DNA from: DAOUJI01 sp965197415
Lineage (GTDB): Bacteria; Chloroflexota; Dehalococcoidia; Lucifugimonadales; JAGWBF01
Reading direction: 5' to 3'
NCBI GenBank assembly: GCA_965197415.1
Contig: OZ240207.1
Coordinates: 1,178,001-1,242,000, forward strand
Length of the DNA stretch: 64,000 nt
Position 1 is the first letter of the stretch. The number at the start of each line of letters is the position of its first letter. Below the pieces are notes generated by a model. The model did no database searches, was not told the DNA's origin, and was given only the letters and a program-made list of their open reading frames with translations. The position numbers and the translations under genes were made by a program. Shown one piece after another: positions 8,378-17,121 of the stretch.

Positions 8378-9532
8378 TCAGCTCACCTGGGACCGGGATG
8401 GCAGCTCGACCTCCAGCCGAGCCGTCCCGGTGGTGTCGCCCCGCTGATTGTTGCAGCGGGTTTCACACTCCACCATTCGCCGGCCGTCCTCAATCCACTT
8501 GCGGGTGACTTTTCCCTCCACCCAGGTGGTGTCCCCTTCGATGTTGAAACGGCGCAGTTCGTTGTAATACTTGCGCAGAAACCCCTGGTCACCCATCCAG
8601 TTCGTCACAATCTGTGCCAGCCACGATCCCCTTTGCGGACCCAGGTCATAGATGCCAGGCAGTGCGATTATCTTGGCCATTGTGTCTTCCCAGTGGCCCC
8701 GGTGAGGGTGGTCGGGCACGCCCGTCTCCGGGTCCGGCTCGGCAAAGGCGGCGTGCTTCTTGAACGACTGCCACCTATGGTAGTGGGAGCCGCCGGGGCT
8801 GCCCCCGGCGCCCATATTGAAAGCGTCGAACCGCCCGGCTCCAAATATTATGTCAACAACCCGCAGCGGGCCGCGCACAAGGGGAGGCAGGACTTCACCT
8901 TCCGTCACGTCCTCCCAATGCCTGGGCTCGGCGCCCCTTATTTGTTCCTTGTCGTATGCGTCCCAAATGTCCTGCAGGTCCTCGTCGGAGTACCTGGGTT
9001 TCTCCACGCCCTTGTAGACGTCCCTCTCCCTGGCGGCGCGCCGCTCGGTCCTGACACTCCACGCCCTCCCCTTGGCCATAGCCTGCCCTCTGCCGTTGAC
9101 GTACAGAGTCTGGGCCGACTGAATCACCACATGGCCGGCGTAGCTGCTTGTGGGCTTTTCCACCACGCTGTACGGCCGGTACGAAGCGCTTATCACGTCG
9201 CCCGGCTTAATGGGCTGGTAATACTCCCACTCGCTGCCGCCGTAGAAGGTGTGAACGCCCGGCAAGCCCCCCATGTTGGCCGCCGTGGTGGAGCGGATGG
9301 TCCACAGATACATGGGGAAAGCGATCATGGCGCCGTAGTGGGTGGAGCGTCCGTAGTCGGGATTAAGGTACAGCGGGTTGCGCTCTCCCAGACCCATCCC
9401 AAAAGTCCTGATGGAGTCGGCGGAAATTTCGCCTACGTGGCGGACACCGTGGTAGTAAACGCCCAGCCGGCCTCGAAGCCGCTGGATTCCCTCTGGAGTG
9501 ATCGTTCCGAATGTGCTCTTGTCCGTCGCCAT
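8378..9532 (-). CDS. MaoC-like acyl dehydratase family protein (double hot-dog)
   Basis: 384 residues from ATG 9532, which has GGTGGA 4 nt upstream; an upstream in-frame start at 9610 lacks such a site. The N-terminal half resembles the FAS1-type dehydratase / MaoC N-domain (GMGLGERNPLYLNPDYG then FYGGSEWEYYQPIKPGD), and the C-terminal half looks like a second hot-dog module. Such proteins hydrate enoyl-CoA thioesters or act on mesaconyl/methylmalyl-type substrates. It is the first gene of the leftward run and has its own consensus promoter at 9639-9667. The canonical D-x4-H dyad is not clear to me, so the exact reaction is open. Confidence 0.7.
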   Translation of the reverse strand: MATDKSTFGTITPEGIQRLRGRLGVYYHGVRHVGEISADSIRTFGMGLGERNPLYLNPDYGRSTHYGAMIAFPMYLWTIRSTTAANMGGLPGVHTFYGGSEWEYYQPIKPGDVISASYRPYSVVEKPTSSYAGHVVIQSAQTLYVNGRGQAMAKGRAWSVRTERRAARERDVYKGVEKPRYSDEDLQDIWDAYDKEQIRGAEPRHWEDVTEGEVLPPLVRGPLRVVDIIFGAGRFDAFNMGAGGSPGGSHYHRWQSFKKHAAFAEPDPETGVPDHPHRGHWEDTMAKIIALPGIYDLGPQRGSWLAQIVTNWMGDQGFLRKYYNELRRFNIEGDTTWVEGKVTRKWIEDGRRMVECETRCNNQRGDTTGTARLEVELPSRSQVS

Positions 9533-9638
9533 AAATTCCACCAAAAAATCCCTGGGCGGCTCTCTGAGTCGGGTGGACCTTATGGAACCCGACCCTTCTT
9601 GAGGGACCATTTCTCAGGTGTGCCTACAAGCTATCCAA

Positions 9639-9667
9639 ACGATACAGACGGCTATATCCTTTGTCAA
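9639..9667 (-). promoter_or_regulatory. Sigma-70-like promoter for the leftward catabolic run
   Basis: On the complement, TTGACA (9667-9662) and TATCGT (9644-9639) are 17 bp apart. Transcription would start near 9632, about 100 nt before the ATG at 9532. Confidence 0.6.
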
Positions 9668-9807
9668 ACCTGAAGAACTACACGCTAATGACAGGAGGCC
9701 GGGATAATCCGTAAACCAATATTATTTTCACGCCTGACGGCCCCTTGCGGCGGTCTCCCCATCCCTATAAACTCTCTCCCATTGGGCCGCAGTTGGGAGG
9801 GGCGGGG

Positions 9808-10578
9808 ATGCGAATCGGCAGGTTCAAAAAGGGGAGGCTGACCGCCTACGGCGTGGTGGAAGGCGATGAACTCCTCGAAATCCGGGGCAGCATCTACACC
9901 AAGTTCCGCATCACCGACAACCGCTTCAATCTGGCTGACGTGAAGCTTCTCTCCCCCACCAATCCCCAGCAGATATGGTGCCCAGGCCCCAACTTCGCCA
10001 ACGACGACGGATACGACGACCCCCAACTCCAACCATCCGATTGCCCGCAGCCCTGGCAAAAGGGGCGCAACTCCCTCATCGGACCCAACGACTACATCGT
10101 GCTCCCCAAGGACTCCACTGGAGAGATCCATGCCGAAGGGGAAGCCGTCGCCGTGATAAGCAAACTCTGCCGTCGCATCAGCAAAGAGAAAGCGCTGCGT
10201 TATGTTCTGGGCTTCACCTGCGGCAACGACGTCAGCGAACGCCAGTGGCAGTGGGACGACCGTCACCTATGGCGGGCTAAGGGCTCAGACACTTTCGCTC
10301 CAGTGGGGCCCTGGATAGAGACCGAGGCGTCTCCGCTGAACTTAGACGTGAGCGTAAAAATCAACGGTGAAACCGTCCAAAGCTCATGCACCAGCGAAAT
10401 GGTCCACGACTTTGCATCCATCATCAGCTACATCAGCCAACAAGTGACTCTCCAGCCCGGAGACTTGGTCTTCTCCGGTTCTCGCGGCGACAACGCTCCC
10501 ATCAAGCCCAATGACGTGGTCGAGGTGTCCATAGGCGGCATCGGGACTCTGAAAAACGCCGTCCGCATGGAAGACTGA
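9808..10578 (+). CDS. Fumarylacetoacetate hydrolase (FAH) family protein
   Basis: 256 residues. The ATG at 9808 has GGGAGG 7 nt upstream and begins MRIGRF as usual for the family. Signature elements: AEGEAVAVISK (acidic metal ligands), FTCGNDVSERQWQ and AKGSDTFAPVGPW. Members cleave C-C bonds of diketo acids or tautomerise, decarboxylate or hydrate ring-cleavage products (for example in 4-hydroxyphenylacetate degradation) using Mg2+. Its 3' end faces a strong hairpin. A second family member is at 16320-17075. Confidence 0.85.
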   Translation: MRIGRFKKGRLTAYGVVEGDELLEIRGSIYTKFRITDNRFNLADVKLLSPTNPQQIWCPGPNFANDDGYDDPQLQPSDCPQPWQKGRNSLIGPNDYIVLPKDSTGEIHAEGEAVAVISKLCRRISKEKALRYVLGFTCGNDVSERQWQWDDRHLWRAKGSDTFAPVGPWIETEASPLNLDVSVKINGETVQSSCTSEMVHDFASIISYISQQVTLQPGDLVFSGSRGDNAPIKPNDVVEVSIGGIGTLKNAVRMED

Positions 10579-10636
10579 CGCCGCCCACCGTCGTCTAAGG
10601 CGCCCTACACTCTGCCACAACAAACCCGGAAACAAG

Positions 10637-10668
10637 AACATGGGCGCCTCGTCTGAGGCGCCCATGTT
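10637..10668. terminator. Bidirectional hairpin terminator
   Basis: AACATGGGCGCCTC-GTCT-GAGGCGCCCATGTT: a perfect 14-bp stem with a 4-nt loop and a short T/A flank on both sides. It lies between the converging FAH-family gene and amidohydrolase 3. Confidence 0.8.
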
Positions 10669-10707
10669 TGTTGGCGGCAACTCGGCGGCATATCCGCCGT
10701 TGTCAGT

Positions 10708-11850
10708 CTAGCTGATGCCGTACGTCCGGGCTGCGTTGTCCCAGACTATCTTCTGTTTCTCCTCATCGGTGCATCCCGCGAGCACCTCTTCGGCCACCTG
10801 CCGAGACATGGGGAAGGTCCCCTCGTCGTGGGGATAGTCGGCCCCGAACTGGATGTTGTCCACGCCGATGATGTCCCTGAGCCTCATGGTGTGGGGGTCC
10901 TGCTGGAAACCCACGAAACAGTTGGCTTTCCAGAAGTCGCTGGGCATCGCGTCGTTCTTGAACCGGACTGGGCACATGGTAAGCCTGTCGGTGTAGGTGT
11001 AGTCCAGGCGCTCCAAAAAGTGGGGTATCCATGACACTTCGTGTTCGATCACGCCAACCTTAAGCCCAGGGTAGCGCTCGAACACCCCGGCGAAGATCAT
11101 GTCCCCTAGTGAGTTCCTAGGCCAGAAGTCCACGTTGCTCAACCAGGACGGAGTCAGTTTGCTGAAGTCCATGAACTCGTTTTCAGGTCCGGGCCTGTTG
11201 CAGCCGATGTGGAATGAAACGGGTATCTGAAGGTCCTGGCAGGCAGCCCAGAACGGCTCGTACATCTCATGGTTGTACCTCATGCCGGGACTTGGCCACA
11301 CGGGGACCAACGCTCCCACCATGCCCATCTTCTTGCAACGCTCTAACTCCTCAATCGCCTTGTCGGGCAGCTCCGGGTTGATCAGGGCGATGCCGTAGAG
11401 CCGGTCAGGGTGGGCGGCGCAGTATTCGGAGAGCCAATCGTTGTAGACCTTGTGCAGCTCGTGCAGGAACTCCCGGTCCTCGATCCTGTAAAGATGGAGC
11501 CCCACGGTCGAGTAGTGTATGGCCTTGTCTATTCCGTCTATGTCCAGGTCCTTGACCCTTTCGTCGGGGTCGTAGGCCCCTGGGCGGAGGTGCTCTTCAC
11601 GGGTGCGCGTCTTCCCGATTTCAACCCGGACCGCCGGGTCTTCTTCGTACCGCCGTCCGGGATGGGTGCCCGGGGACAGAGGCACCAAGGCAAAGTCTCC
11701 GTAGTACCACATGTCCAGGTCGTCCAGGCTCCTCAACCGGGGCGCCCTGTCCTGGAGGTTCTTGGGCAGCCGGGTGACCCACAGGTCCGACCGTTCGAAT
11801 GTATGGTCATCGGCAGACAGTATCTTGTACCCCTCGAGTCCTTGAGCCAT
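10708..11850 (-). CDS. ACMSD-like metal-dependent amidohydrolase
   Basis: 380 residues, third paralogue of the amidohydrolase_2 group. Metal-site motifs are ILSADDHTFERSDLW near residue 10, SFHIGC near 200 and GADYPHDEGTFP near 335. The ATG at 11850 is chosen over the upstream in-frame start because AGGAGG lies 7 nt before it. Cytoplasmic; substrate unknown. The stop faces the shared terminator at 10637. Confidence 0.85.
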   Translation of the reverse strand: MAQGLEGYKILSADDHTFERSDLWVTRLPKNLQDRAPRLRSLDDLDMWYYGDFALVPLSPGTHPGRRYEEDPAVRVEIGKTRTREEHLRPGAYDPDERVKDLDIDGIDKAIHYSTVGLHLYRIEDREFLHELHKVYNDWLSEYCAAHPDRLYGIALINPELPDKAIEELERCKKMGMVGALVPVWPSPGMRYNHEMYEPFWAACQDLQIPVSFHIGCNRPGPENEFMDFSKLTPSWLSNVDFWPRNSLGDMIFAGVFERYPGLKVGVIEHEVSWIPHFLERLDYTYTDRLTMCPVRFKNDAMPSDFWKANCFVGFQQDPHTMRLRDIIGVDNIQFGADYPHDEGTFPMSRQVAEEVLAGCTDEEKQKIVWDNAARTYGIS

Positions 11851-11985
11851 GTCCTTCCTCCTGTCACAAAGCTGCCTGTTGGTCAAGGAAACACGTCCTG
11901 CGTGTTCCGTAATGTAGATTACATTTTACTCCGGTTTGACCCCAAGGGGAAGGCGGGTTATCTGCCTTCCATCGCTGGCGGCCCT

Positions 11986-13161
11986 TTACGCCACGTACTG
12001 CAGCGTGGCTTCCGTCATGATATGGGCGGCGATGGTCAGGGAGTCCTCGTCTATGTCGAACTCGGCGCTGTGGTGGGGGGCTGTGATTCCCTTTGCGGCG
12101 TTGCCGCAGCCCACCAGGAAAAAGCAGCCGGGGGCCTGTCTCAAGAATAAGGTGACGTCCTCCCCCAATTGCAGCGGAGTTATGGTCACCACATTCTCGG
12201 TCCCAACCACAGTCTGGGCCACGTCTGTCACCAGCTTGGAGACCTCTTCGTCGTTGACGACAGGCGGCACACCAACAACATGGGTGAACTCACATGCGCC
12301 TCTCATCGCCTGGGCCACTTGGGAGGATATTTCCTCCACCCGCCGAAGTATGTAGTCCCTGACCGAGTCGTCCAGAGTCCTTATCGTTCCCGCAAGCTCC
12401 ACTGTGTCCGAGACTACGTTGAAAGCCGTACCTCCCTGTATGGTGCCAAACCCCAGCACACCGGTGTGGGTGGGAGCGATTTCCCTGCTAAGAATCGTCT
12501 GGAGGGCCGTGATGACGTGGGCCGAGATAAGGATGGGGTCCACCGAGAGGTGGGGCATCCCGCCGTGGCCGCCTTTCCCTTTGATCGTCAAGCGTATTCC
12601 GTCGGCGCTGGAGAATATGGGCCCCGGCTGGGCGGTCACCTGGCCCACCGGCAGTCCGCTCCATAGATGGAAACTGAGCGTCCGGTCTACTTTGGGGTCC
12701 CTCATGGCACCGTCGTCAATCATCTTCTGGGCGCCGCTGGCTATCTCCTCGGCTGGCTGAAAGGCAAGCTTCACGTTGCCTTTCAAATGATTGCGGCGCT
12801 GGCTAAGCAGGTCGGCCACTGCCAGTCCCACAGCCATGTGCCCGTCGTGGCCGCAGGCATGCATCAAGCCTTCTACTTGCGATGAGTACGGTCGGTCCAT
12901 GGGCTCCTGCACTGGCAGACCGTCCATATCTACACGAATCAGAACGGTAGGGCCTCCGCCCGAGCCCTCCAATTGACCCAGAACGCCGGTCTCTCCCACT
13001 CCGGTGCGCACGTTCCAGCCGAGGCTGTCCAGCCGCTCGGCGACCACCCCGGCGGTGCGGTGTTCCTGGAAAGCAAGCTCCGGGTTCCGGTGGAAGTCTC
13101 TGCGGTCCTCCACCAGCCGCTCTCGGATGCCAGCCATGTCTCCAAGCGTTAAGTTAGACAT
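11986..13161 (-). CDS. M20 family amidohydrolase (hippurate hydrolase / N-acyl amino acid amidohydrolase-like)
   Basis: 391 residues, full length for the M20D peptidase group. HACGHDGHMAVGLA supplies the first metal-binding His, PAEEIASGAQKM the catalytic Glu pair, and FHLWSGLPVG a further His region. These enzymes release amino acids from N-acyl or N-aroyl conjugates using two divalent metals. It is divergent from the Lon-domain gene at 13268, with about 100 bp between them. Confidence 0.85.
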   Translation of the reverse strand: MSNLTLGDMAGIRERLVEDRRDFHRNPELAFQEHRTAGVVAERLDSLGWNVRTGVGETGVLGQLEGSGGGPTVLIRVDMDGLPVQEPMDRPYSSQVEGLMHACGHDGHMAVGLAVADLLSQRRNHLKGNVKLAFQPAEEIASGAQKMIDDGAMRDPKVDRTLSFHLWSGLPVGQVTAQPGPIFSSADGIRLTIKGKGGHGGMPHLSVDPILISAHVITALQTILSREIAPTHTGVLGFGTIQGGTAFNVVSDTVELAGTIRTLDDSVRDYILRRVEEISSQVAQAMRGACEFTHVVGVPPVVNDEEVSKLVTDVAQTVVGTENVVTITPLQLGEDVTLFLRQAPGCFFLVGCGNAAKGITAPHHSAEFDIDEDSLTIAAHIMTEATLQYVA

Positions 13162-13207
13162 TGCATACCTCTGGAAGCTGGGGAGATTTTACCACAGCAG
13201 CCTAATC

Positions 13208-13236
13208 TTGCGAGTCGATACAGGCCGTAATATACT
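13208..13236 (+). promoter_or_regulatory. Promoter for Lon substrate-binding domain gene
   Basis: TTGCGA at 13208 and TATACT at 13231-13236 with a 17-bp spacer. The predicted transcript starts near 13243, which supports the internal GTG at 13268 as start codon. Confidence 0.6.
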
Positions 13237-13267
13237 TCCCACTACTCGTTGCAGACTAGGGGTTGAC

Positions 13268-13906
13268 GTGGAAGAGTTGCGCCTATTTCCTCTAAACACT
13301 GTCCTGTACCCAGGCATGCCGTTGCCTCTACGCATATTCGAGGAGCGGTACAAGCTCATGATTGGGGAATGCCTCGACAAGGAAGAGCCGTTCGGGGTGA
13401 TCCTGATTAAAGAGGGGCCGGAGGTTGGCGGACCCGCCGCTGTCTACAACGTGGGCGTCGCCGCCCGCATAGACGAAGTGGAGCATCACGAAGAGGGCCG
13501 CATGAGCATCTCCACCACCGGCGAAAGACGCTTCAGACTTCTCGAAGTTATCCAGGACATCCCTTACATGAAAGGCGCCGCCGAATATCTGGATGAAGAC
13601 CTCGGAGAGGACGCTGAAGACCACTATCCGCAGGCGTCGGAGATGTTCGGAAGCTATATCCAACTCCTGACCAGCCTCGGCGGGGGTTGGTTGGTAAACA
13701 CGGAGGTCCCGGCAGAACCTCTATCACTCAGTTACACCATCGCCCACTACCTTGAGCTCCCCCGCATCGCACAGCAACGGCTCCTGGAGATTCCCACCGC
13801 CGGAGAGCGGTTGAGGTACGAGATACCATTGCTGGAAGGCGCGACAGAACGCCTCCGCGAAGCCATCCTCAAGCGCAACCCCTACCAGGGCCCCCGGCTC
13901 AACTAG
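13268..13906 (+). CDS. Lon substrate-binding domain protein (LonN-only)
   Basis: 212 residues, equivalent to the N-terminal substrate-recognition domain of Lon without ATPase or protease parts. EELRLFPLNTVLYPGM and LRIFEERYKLMI are the hallmark start of this family. The GTG at 13268 is chosen because the promoter lies at 13208-13236, an AGGGG site is just upstream, and the conserved domain starts here. The biochemical role of stand-alone LonN proteins is not settled; adaptor functions are proposed. Confidence 0.85.
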   Translation: MEELRLFPLNTVLYPGMPLPLRIFEERYKLMIGECLDKEEPFGVILIKEGPEVGGPAAVYNVGVAARIDEVEHHEEGRMSISTTGERRFRLLEVIQDIPYMKGAAEYLDEDLGEDAEDHYPQASEMFGSYIQLLTSLGGGWLVNTEVPAEPLSLSYTIAHYLELPRIAQQRLLEIPTAGERLRYEIPLLEGATERLREAILKRNPYQGPRLN

Positions 13907-13974
13907 GCGCCTCGTCAGCCCTGGTCTTCATCGTTGCCATTCGTGCCACGCGCCTTTCCTACACGTGGCCCCGA

Positions 13975-14892
13975 CTAACGCCAAATCCGGGACACGCCGC
14001 CCTGCGGCGCCATGCCTGAGAAGAGCTCCGGGTGTATTATCTCCCCCAATATCTCCAGCCCGTCGACAAGACGCGGGCCTGAGCGGCTGAAGTAAGAACT
14101 GGCGTCGACCACGAACACCTTGCCCTCCCGCACCGCCGGAAGGGACTCCCAGCCCGCCCTGTCCTTGAACAACTGTAGCTCCTGCATAGCGCGTCGTGCG
14201 TCAAACCCACAGGGGCAGATGACGATGACTTCGGGCTGTTGATCCACCACTTTCTGCCACTCTACGGTGAAAGAAGGCTCGTTCTTGTTGCCCAGGCAGT
14301 CCTCGCCTCCCGCCATTTCCACCATTTGCGGCATCCAGTGGCCCGCGGCCATGACCGGTTCCATCCACTCGAGGCAAGCCACTTTCGGACGATGGGCGGC
14401 GAAAGAACCTATGCTCTTCACGCGCTGAATGCGTCGGTCCAGTGACTGAGCGTATTGTTCCGCGGCATCCTCAACGTTTGCCGCTCTTCCAACCTCACGA
14501 ACATTATCCAGGACGTCCTCTATGGACGTGGGGTCAAGGGAGACGATTCGGGGCTTGTTGTCCAGCTTCTCGGTTGCGTCGGCCACCTGCCGCGCGGTTA
14601 TCGCTCACTCGGCGCATAGCTCCTGGCTGAGCAGAAGATCGGGGCGAATCTCCAGGATGGCCTCTTCGTCTATATCGTAGATGCCCTTTTCTTCTCGAAG
14701 CCTCTCGGCGATCATCGCATGTATGTCGCTGCTGGAGTAGTCTCCGCCCTGGAAAATGCTGCTGACCACCTGCCGGACCTGCTTGGCCTGCGGGGGATAA
14801 TCGCATTCATGGGTGACGCCGTAAAGGCTGCCCCCGAGACCCAGGGCATAGACTATCTCAGTGGCGCTGGGGAGAAATGAGCATATTCGCAT
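13975..14892 (-). CDS. Corrinoid-binding (BtuF-like) protein, candidate selenoprotein with in-frame TGA
   Basis: 305 residues if codon 96, TGA at 14605-14607, is read through. Both halves match one continuous member of the periplasmic-binding-protein-like cobalamin-binding family: FLPSATEIVYALGLG and THECDYP at the start, LEWMEPVMAAGHW and VICPCGFDARRA after the TGA. Relatives carry QELCxVCAV; here it is QELCAE-TGA-AI, so TGA takes the place of the second Cys (C93-x-x-U96). A hairpin at 14595-14576 starts 9 nt after the TGA and has the 5-nt loop AGGUG, 16 nt from the TGA, as expected for a bacterial SECIS. The downstream GTG (14586) has no ribosome site. There is no signal peptide. The alternative is a nonsense-mutated pseudogene or a sequencing error. 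Confidence 0.7.
14576..14595 (-). promoter_or_regulatory. Putative bacterial SECIS hairpin
   Basis: In the mRNA, GCG-CGGC pairs with GCCG-(A)-CGC around loop AGGUG: 7 bp with one bulged A. The G-containing apical loop lies 16 nt after the UGA, within the range described for bacterial SECIS elements. Confidence 0.55.
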
Positions 14893-14904
14893 AGCCGCCC
14901 TCTT

Positions 14905-16311
14905 TTACGTTACTTTGTAGCCCTTTGGAGCATAGGCCGCCAGGTTGGGGTCTCCGGGAAGGAATCCTCCCGCTCCAGGTGTCCCAACAAACTCCCCTTT
15001 TTCCATAACCACCCGGCCCCGTTGCATAGTGAGTTCCGGCATGCCCAGAAGCTCGAATCCGTCGAAAGCAGAGTGGTCGGTGTTCCCGTGCTGGCCGTCC
15101 ACAGTGTGTTCCTTGGCCGGGTCCCAGACCACGAGATCGGCGTCGGCGCCAGGCTGCAGGACTCCCTTCTTGGGATAAAGTCCGAATACCTTGGCCGGGT
15201 TTTCGCAGAAGACCTGTACCATCCTTGGGAGGCTGATGCGTCCGGTGTTCAATCCAAGGGTCCAGACCACCGGCATCATGAACTCAATCGTATTGAGCCC
15301 GTGGGGCGCGTCAAAGATGTTGTCGCCTCCCACCGTCTTCTGTGCTACGGTGCGGCCCCCGGAATCGCTGGCGACCACGTTTATCGTTCCGTCAGCCAGC
15401 GCCTGCCACAGGGCTTCTCTGTCAGGGGCCTTTCGCGGCGGGGGGCCGACTTTTGCCAGCGGCCCCCGGCGGGACATCTCGTCGTCCGTCAAGGCCAGGT
15501 AGTGGGGGCAGGTCTCGGTGAACAGCTGTACGCCCCTGCCTCTGAACTCCCGCACCAGCGGTATGGACTCCTTGGCGCTCAGGTGCACCGAATAGAGAGG
15601 CGACCCCGCCACCTGCGAAAAAGTGGAGGCCCTGTAGAGTCCCTCCGCCTCCAGAATAGTGGGCTGGGATGGAGGATAGTATTCAGGACTCGTCTTTCCC
15701 TGCGATAGGTGGCTGTCCACCAGGTAGTCTATGCAGCAGGCGTTTTCGCAGTGGACCATGGGCAGCCCACCCTCGACAGCCGCCAGGTCCATAGTCTTGA
15801 GAAGACCGTCCTCGGTAATGGCCATGCCCCGCCGCTTGTATGCCAGGAACATCTTGAAGGAGATGACCCCCAGCTTCATGAGCTCCGGGATGGACTTGTC
15901 AAGGATGTCTTCGTCAGCGGCTGTGTAGGTGCCGTGGACTGAAAAGTCCAGATGGGAGATGCGTTCGCCCTCTTCGATAAACCCTTTGACCAGGTCGGTG
16001 GTATAGCCGTTGAAGCCCCATCCGGCAACGTTGCCCACGAATGCGATGACGGTGGTGATTCCTCCGTAGGCCGCAGTGACCGTGTACTGGTCCATCCTGT
16101 CGGAGTAGACGGGATGGCAATGGGCGTCAATGGCGCCTGGCAGGACATAGCGACCAGCGGCGTCAACAGTTCGAGAAGCCTCAACTCCGGACAGGTCAGG
16201 GCCCACTTGGGCTATCCTCTCTCCCGACACCAGCACGTCCGCCCGGGATATCCCCTGGCCGGAGACCAGAAGCCCTCCCTTTATCAGCACGTCTCCTCTT
16301 GGGGACGCCAT
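14905..16311 (-). CDS. Dihydropyrimidinase / D-hydantoinase-like amidohydrolase
   Basis: 468 residues, normal length for cyclic amidases. Metal ligands are visible: DAHCHP (HxH), FKMFLAY (the lysine that is usually carboxylated), MVHCEN, YSVHLS, and an Asp in VASDSG. It hydrolyses cyclic amides such as hydantoins or dihydropyrimidines; allantoinase or dihydroorotase activity cannot be excluded. The gene starts 8 nt after the upstream FAH-family gene and ends 12 nt before the BtuF-like gene, so the three are probably co-transcribed. Confidence 0.8.
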   Translation of the reverse strand: MASPRGDVLIKGGLLVSGQGISRADVLVSGERIAQVGPDLSGVEASRTVDAAGRYVLPGAIDAHCHPVYSDRMDQYTVTAAYGGITTVIAFVGNVAGWGFNGYTTDLVKGFIEEGERISHLDFSVHGTYTAADEDILDKSIPELMKLGVISFKMFLAYKRRGMAITEDGLLKTMDLAAVEGGLPMVHCENACCIDYLVDSHLSQGKTSPEYYPPSQPTILEAEGLYRASTFSQVAGSPLYSVHLSAKESIPLVREFRGRGVQLFTETCPHYLALTDDEMSRRGPLAKVGPPPRKAPDREALWQALADGTINVVASDSGGRTVAQKTVGGDNIFDAPHGLNTIEFMMPVVWTLGLNTGRISLPRMVQVFCENPAKVFGLYPKKGVLQPGADADLVVWDPAKEHTVDGQHGNTDHSAFDGFELLGMPELTMQRGRVVMEKGEFVGTPGAGGFLPGDPNLAAYAPKGYKVT

Positions 16312-16319
16312 GGGGCGGG

Positions 16320-17075
16320 CTACTCTTCAGAGACGACCGGGTTGGACAGGACGCCTATCCCTGGCACATCGATTTCCACGGTGTCTCCGTGGTTAAGGCC
16401 TGCCGGTTTGCCCGACGTGCCCATGAAGATCATGTCGCCGGGCTCCAGGGTCATCCTGCGAGACGTCCACTCTATGATGGCGGGCAGGTCGAACACCATC
16501 CCCGACGTGCTTTCGGCCTGGACCTCATTGCCGTTGATGCGGGCAGTGAGCATGGCGTCGAAGGGGTCTATCTCGTCGGACATGATGGGTCCCACTGGAG
16601 AGAAGGTGTCGGAGGACTTGGCCCTCCACCACTGGCCGTCTCCCCGTTGCCACTCACGGGCGCTCACGTCGTTGCCGCACGAGTAGCCCAGCACATACTC
16701 CAAGGCCTGCTCCTTGGGTACATTCCGCGCCCGCTTGCCGATGATTACCACCAGCTCGCCTTCCTCTTCCACCGTCTCCGCGTCCCTGGGCCGGATAATG
16801 GGGTCGCCGTGGGCCGCAAGAGACGACGGGGTCTTAAGGAAGATGAGGGGCTGTTCCGGAGTGGGTCTGTCTCCAAGGTGGCTGTAGTAGTTGAGGCCCA
16901 CCGCCAGTATCTTCGACGGCGCCGTGGGAGTAAGCAGCTTCACCTCGGACAAACCGTGGGTGTGGTCGGTGACCTCGTATGACTCGAAGGGCGTTGTGGT
17001 TATCTCGCGAACGGTGTCGCCGTCCACCACTCCATAGGCTACGTCTCCGTGGGCCAGGTAACGTGCAAACTTCAT
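16320..17075 (-). CDS. Fumarylacetoacetate hydrolase (FAH) family protein
   Basis: 251 residues. Signature regions: EEEGELVVIIGKRA (acidic metal ligands), LGYSCGNDVSAREWQ and AKSSDTFSPVGP. The ATG follows GGAGGAA closely. A Mg2+-dependent hydrolase, isomerase or decarboxylase of acylpyruvate-type compounds is likely. It lies between the zinc-type dehydrogenase (17122, upstream) and the hydantoinase-like gene (downstream), in the same direction. It is a more typical member than the paralogue at 9808. Confidence 0.85.
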   Translation of the reverse strand: MKFARYLAHGDVAYGVVDGDTVREITTTPFESYEVTDHTHGLSEVKLLTPTAPSKILAVGLNYYSHLGDRPTPEQPLIFLKTPSSLAAHGDPIIRPRDAETVEEEGELVVIIGKRARNVPKEQALEYVLGYSCGNDVSAREWQRGDGQWWRAKSSDTFSPVGPIMSDEIDPFDAMLTARINGNEVQAESTSGMVFDLPAIIEWTSRRMTLEPGDMIFMGTSGKPAGLNHGDTVEIDVPGIGVLSNPVVSEE

Positions 17076-17121
17076 GGCTTCCTCCTAAGGCTCGTAAGAT
17101 TGGTCTCTTTAGGCCGTTCGT

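Noticed and set aside
13975..14586. Second half of the BtuF-like gene as an independent protein starting at GTG 14586
   Set aside because: No ribosome site, and it would begin in the middle of a conserved domain; the same frame continues from the first half.
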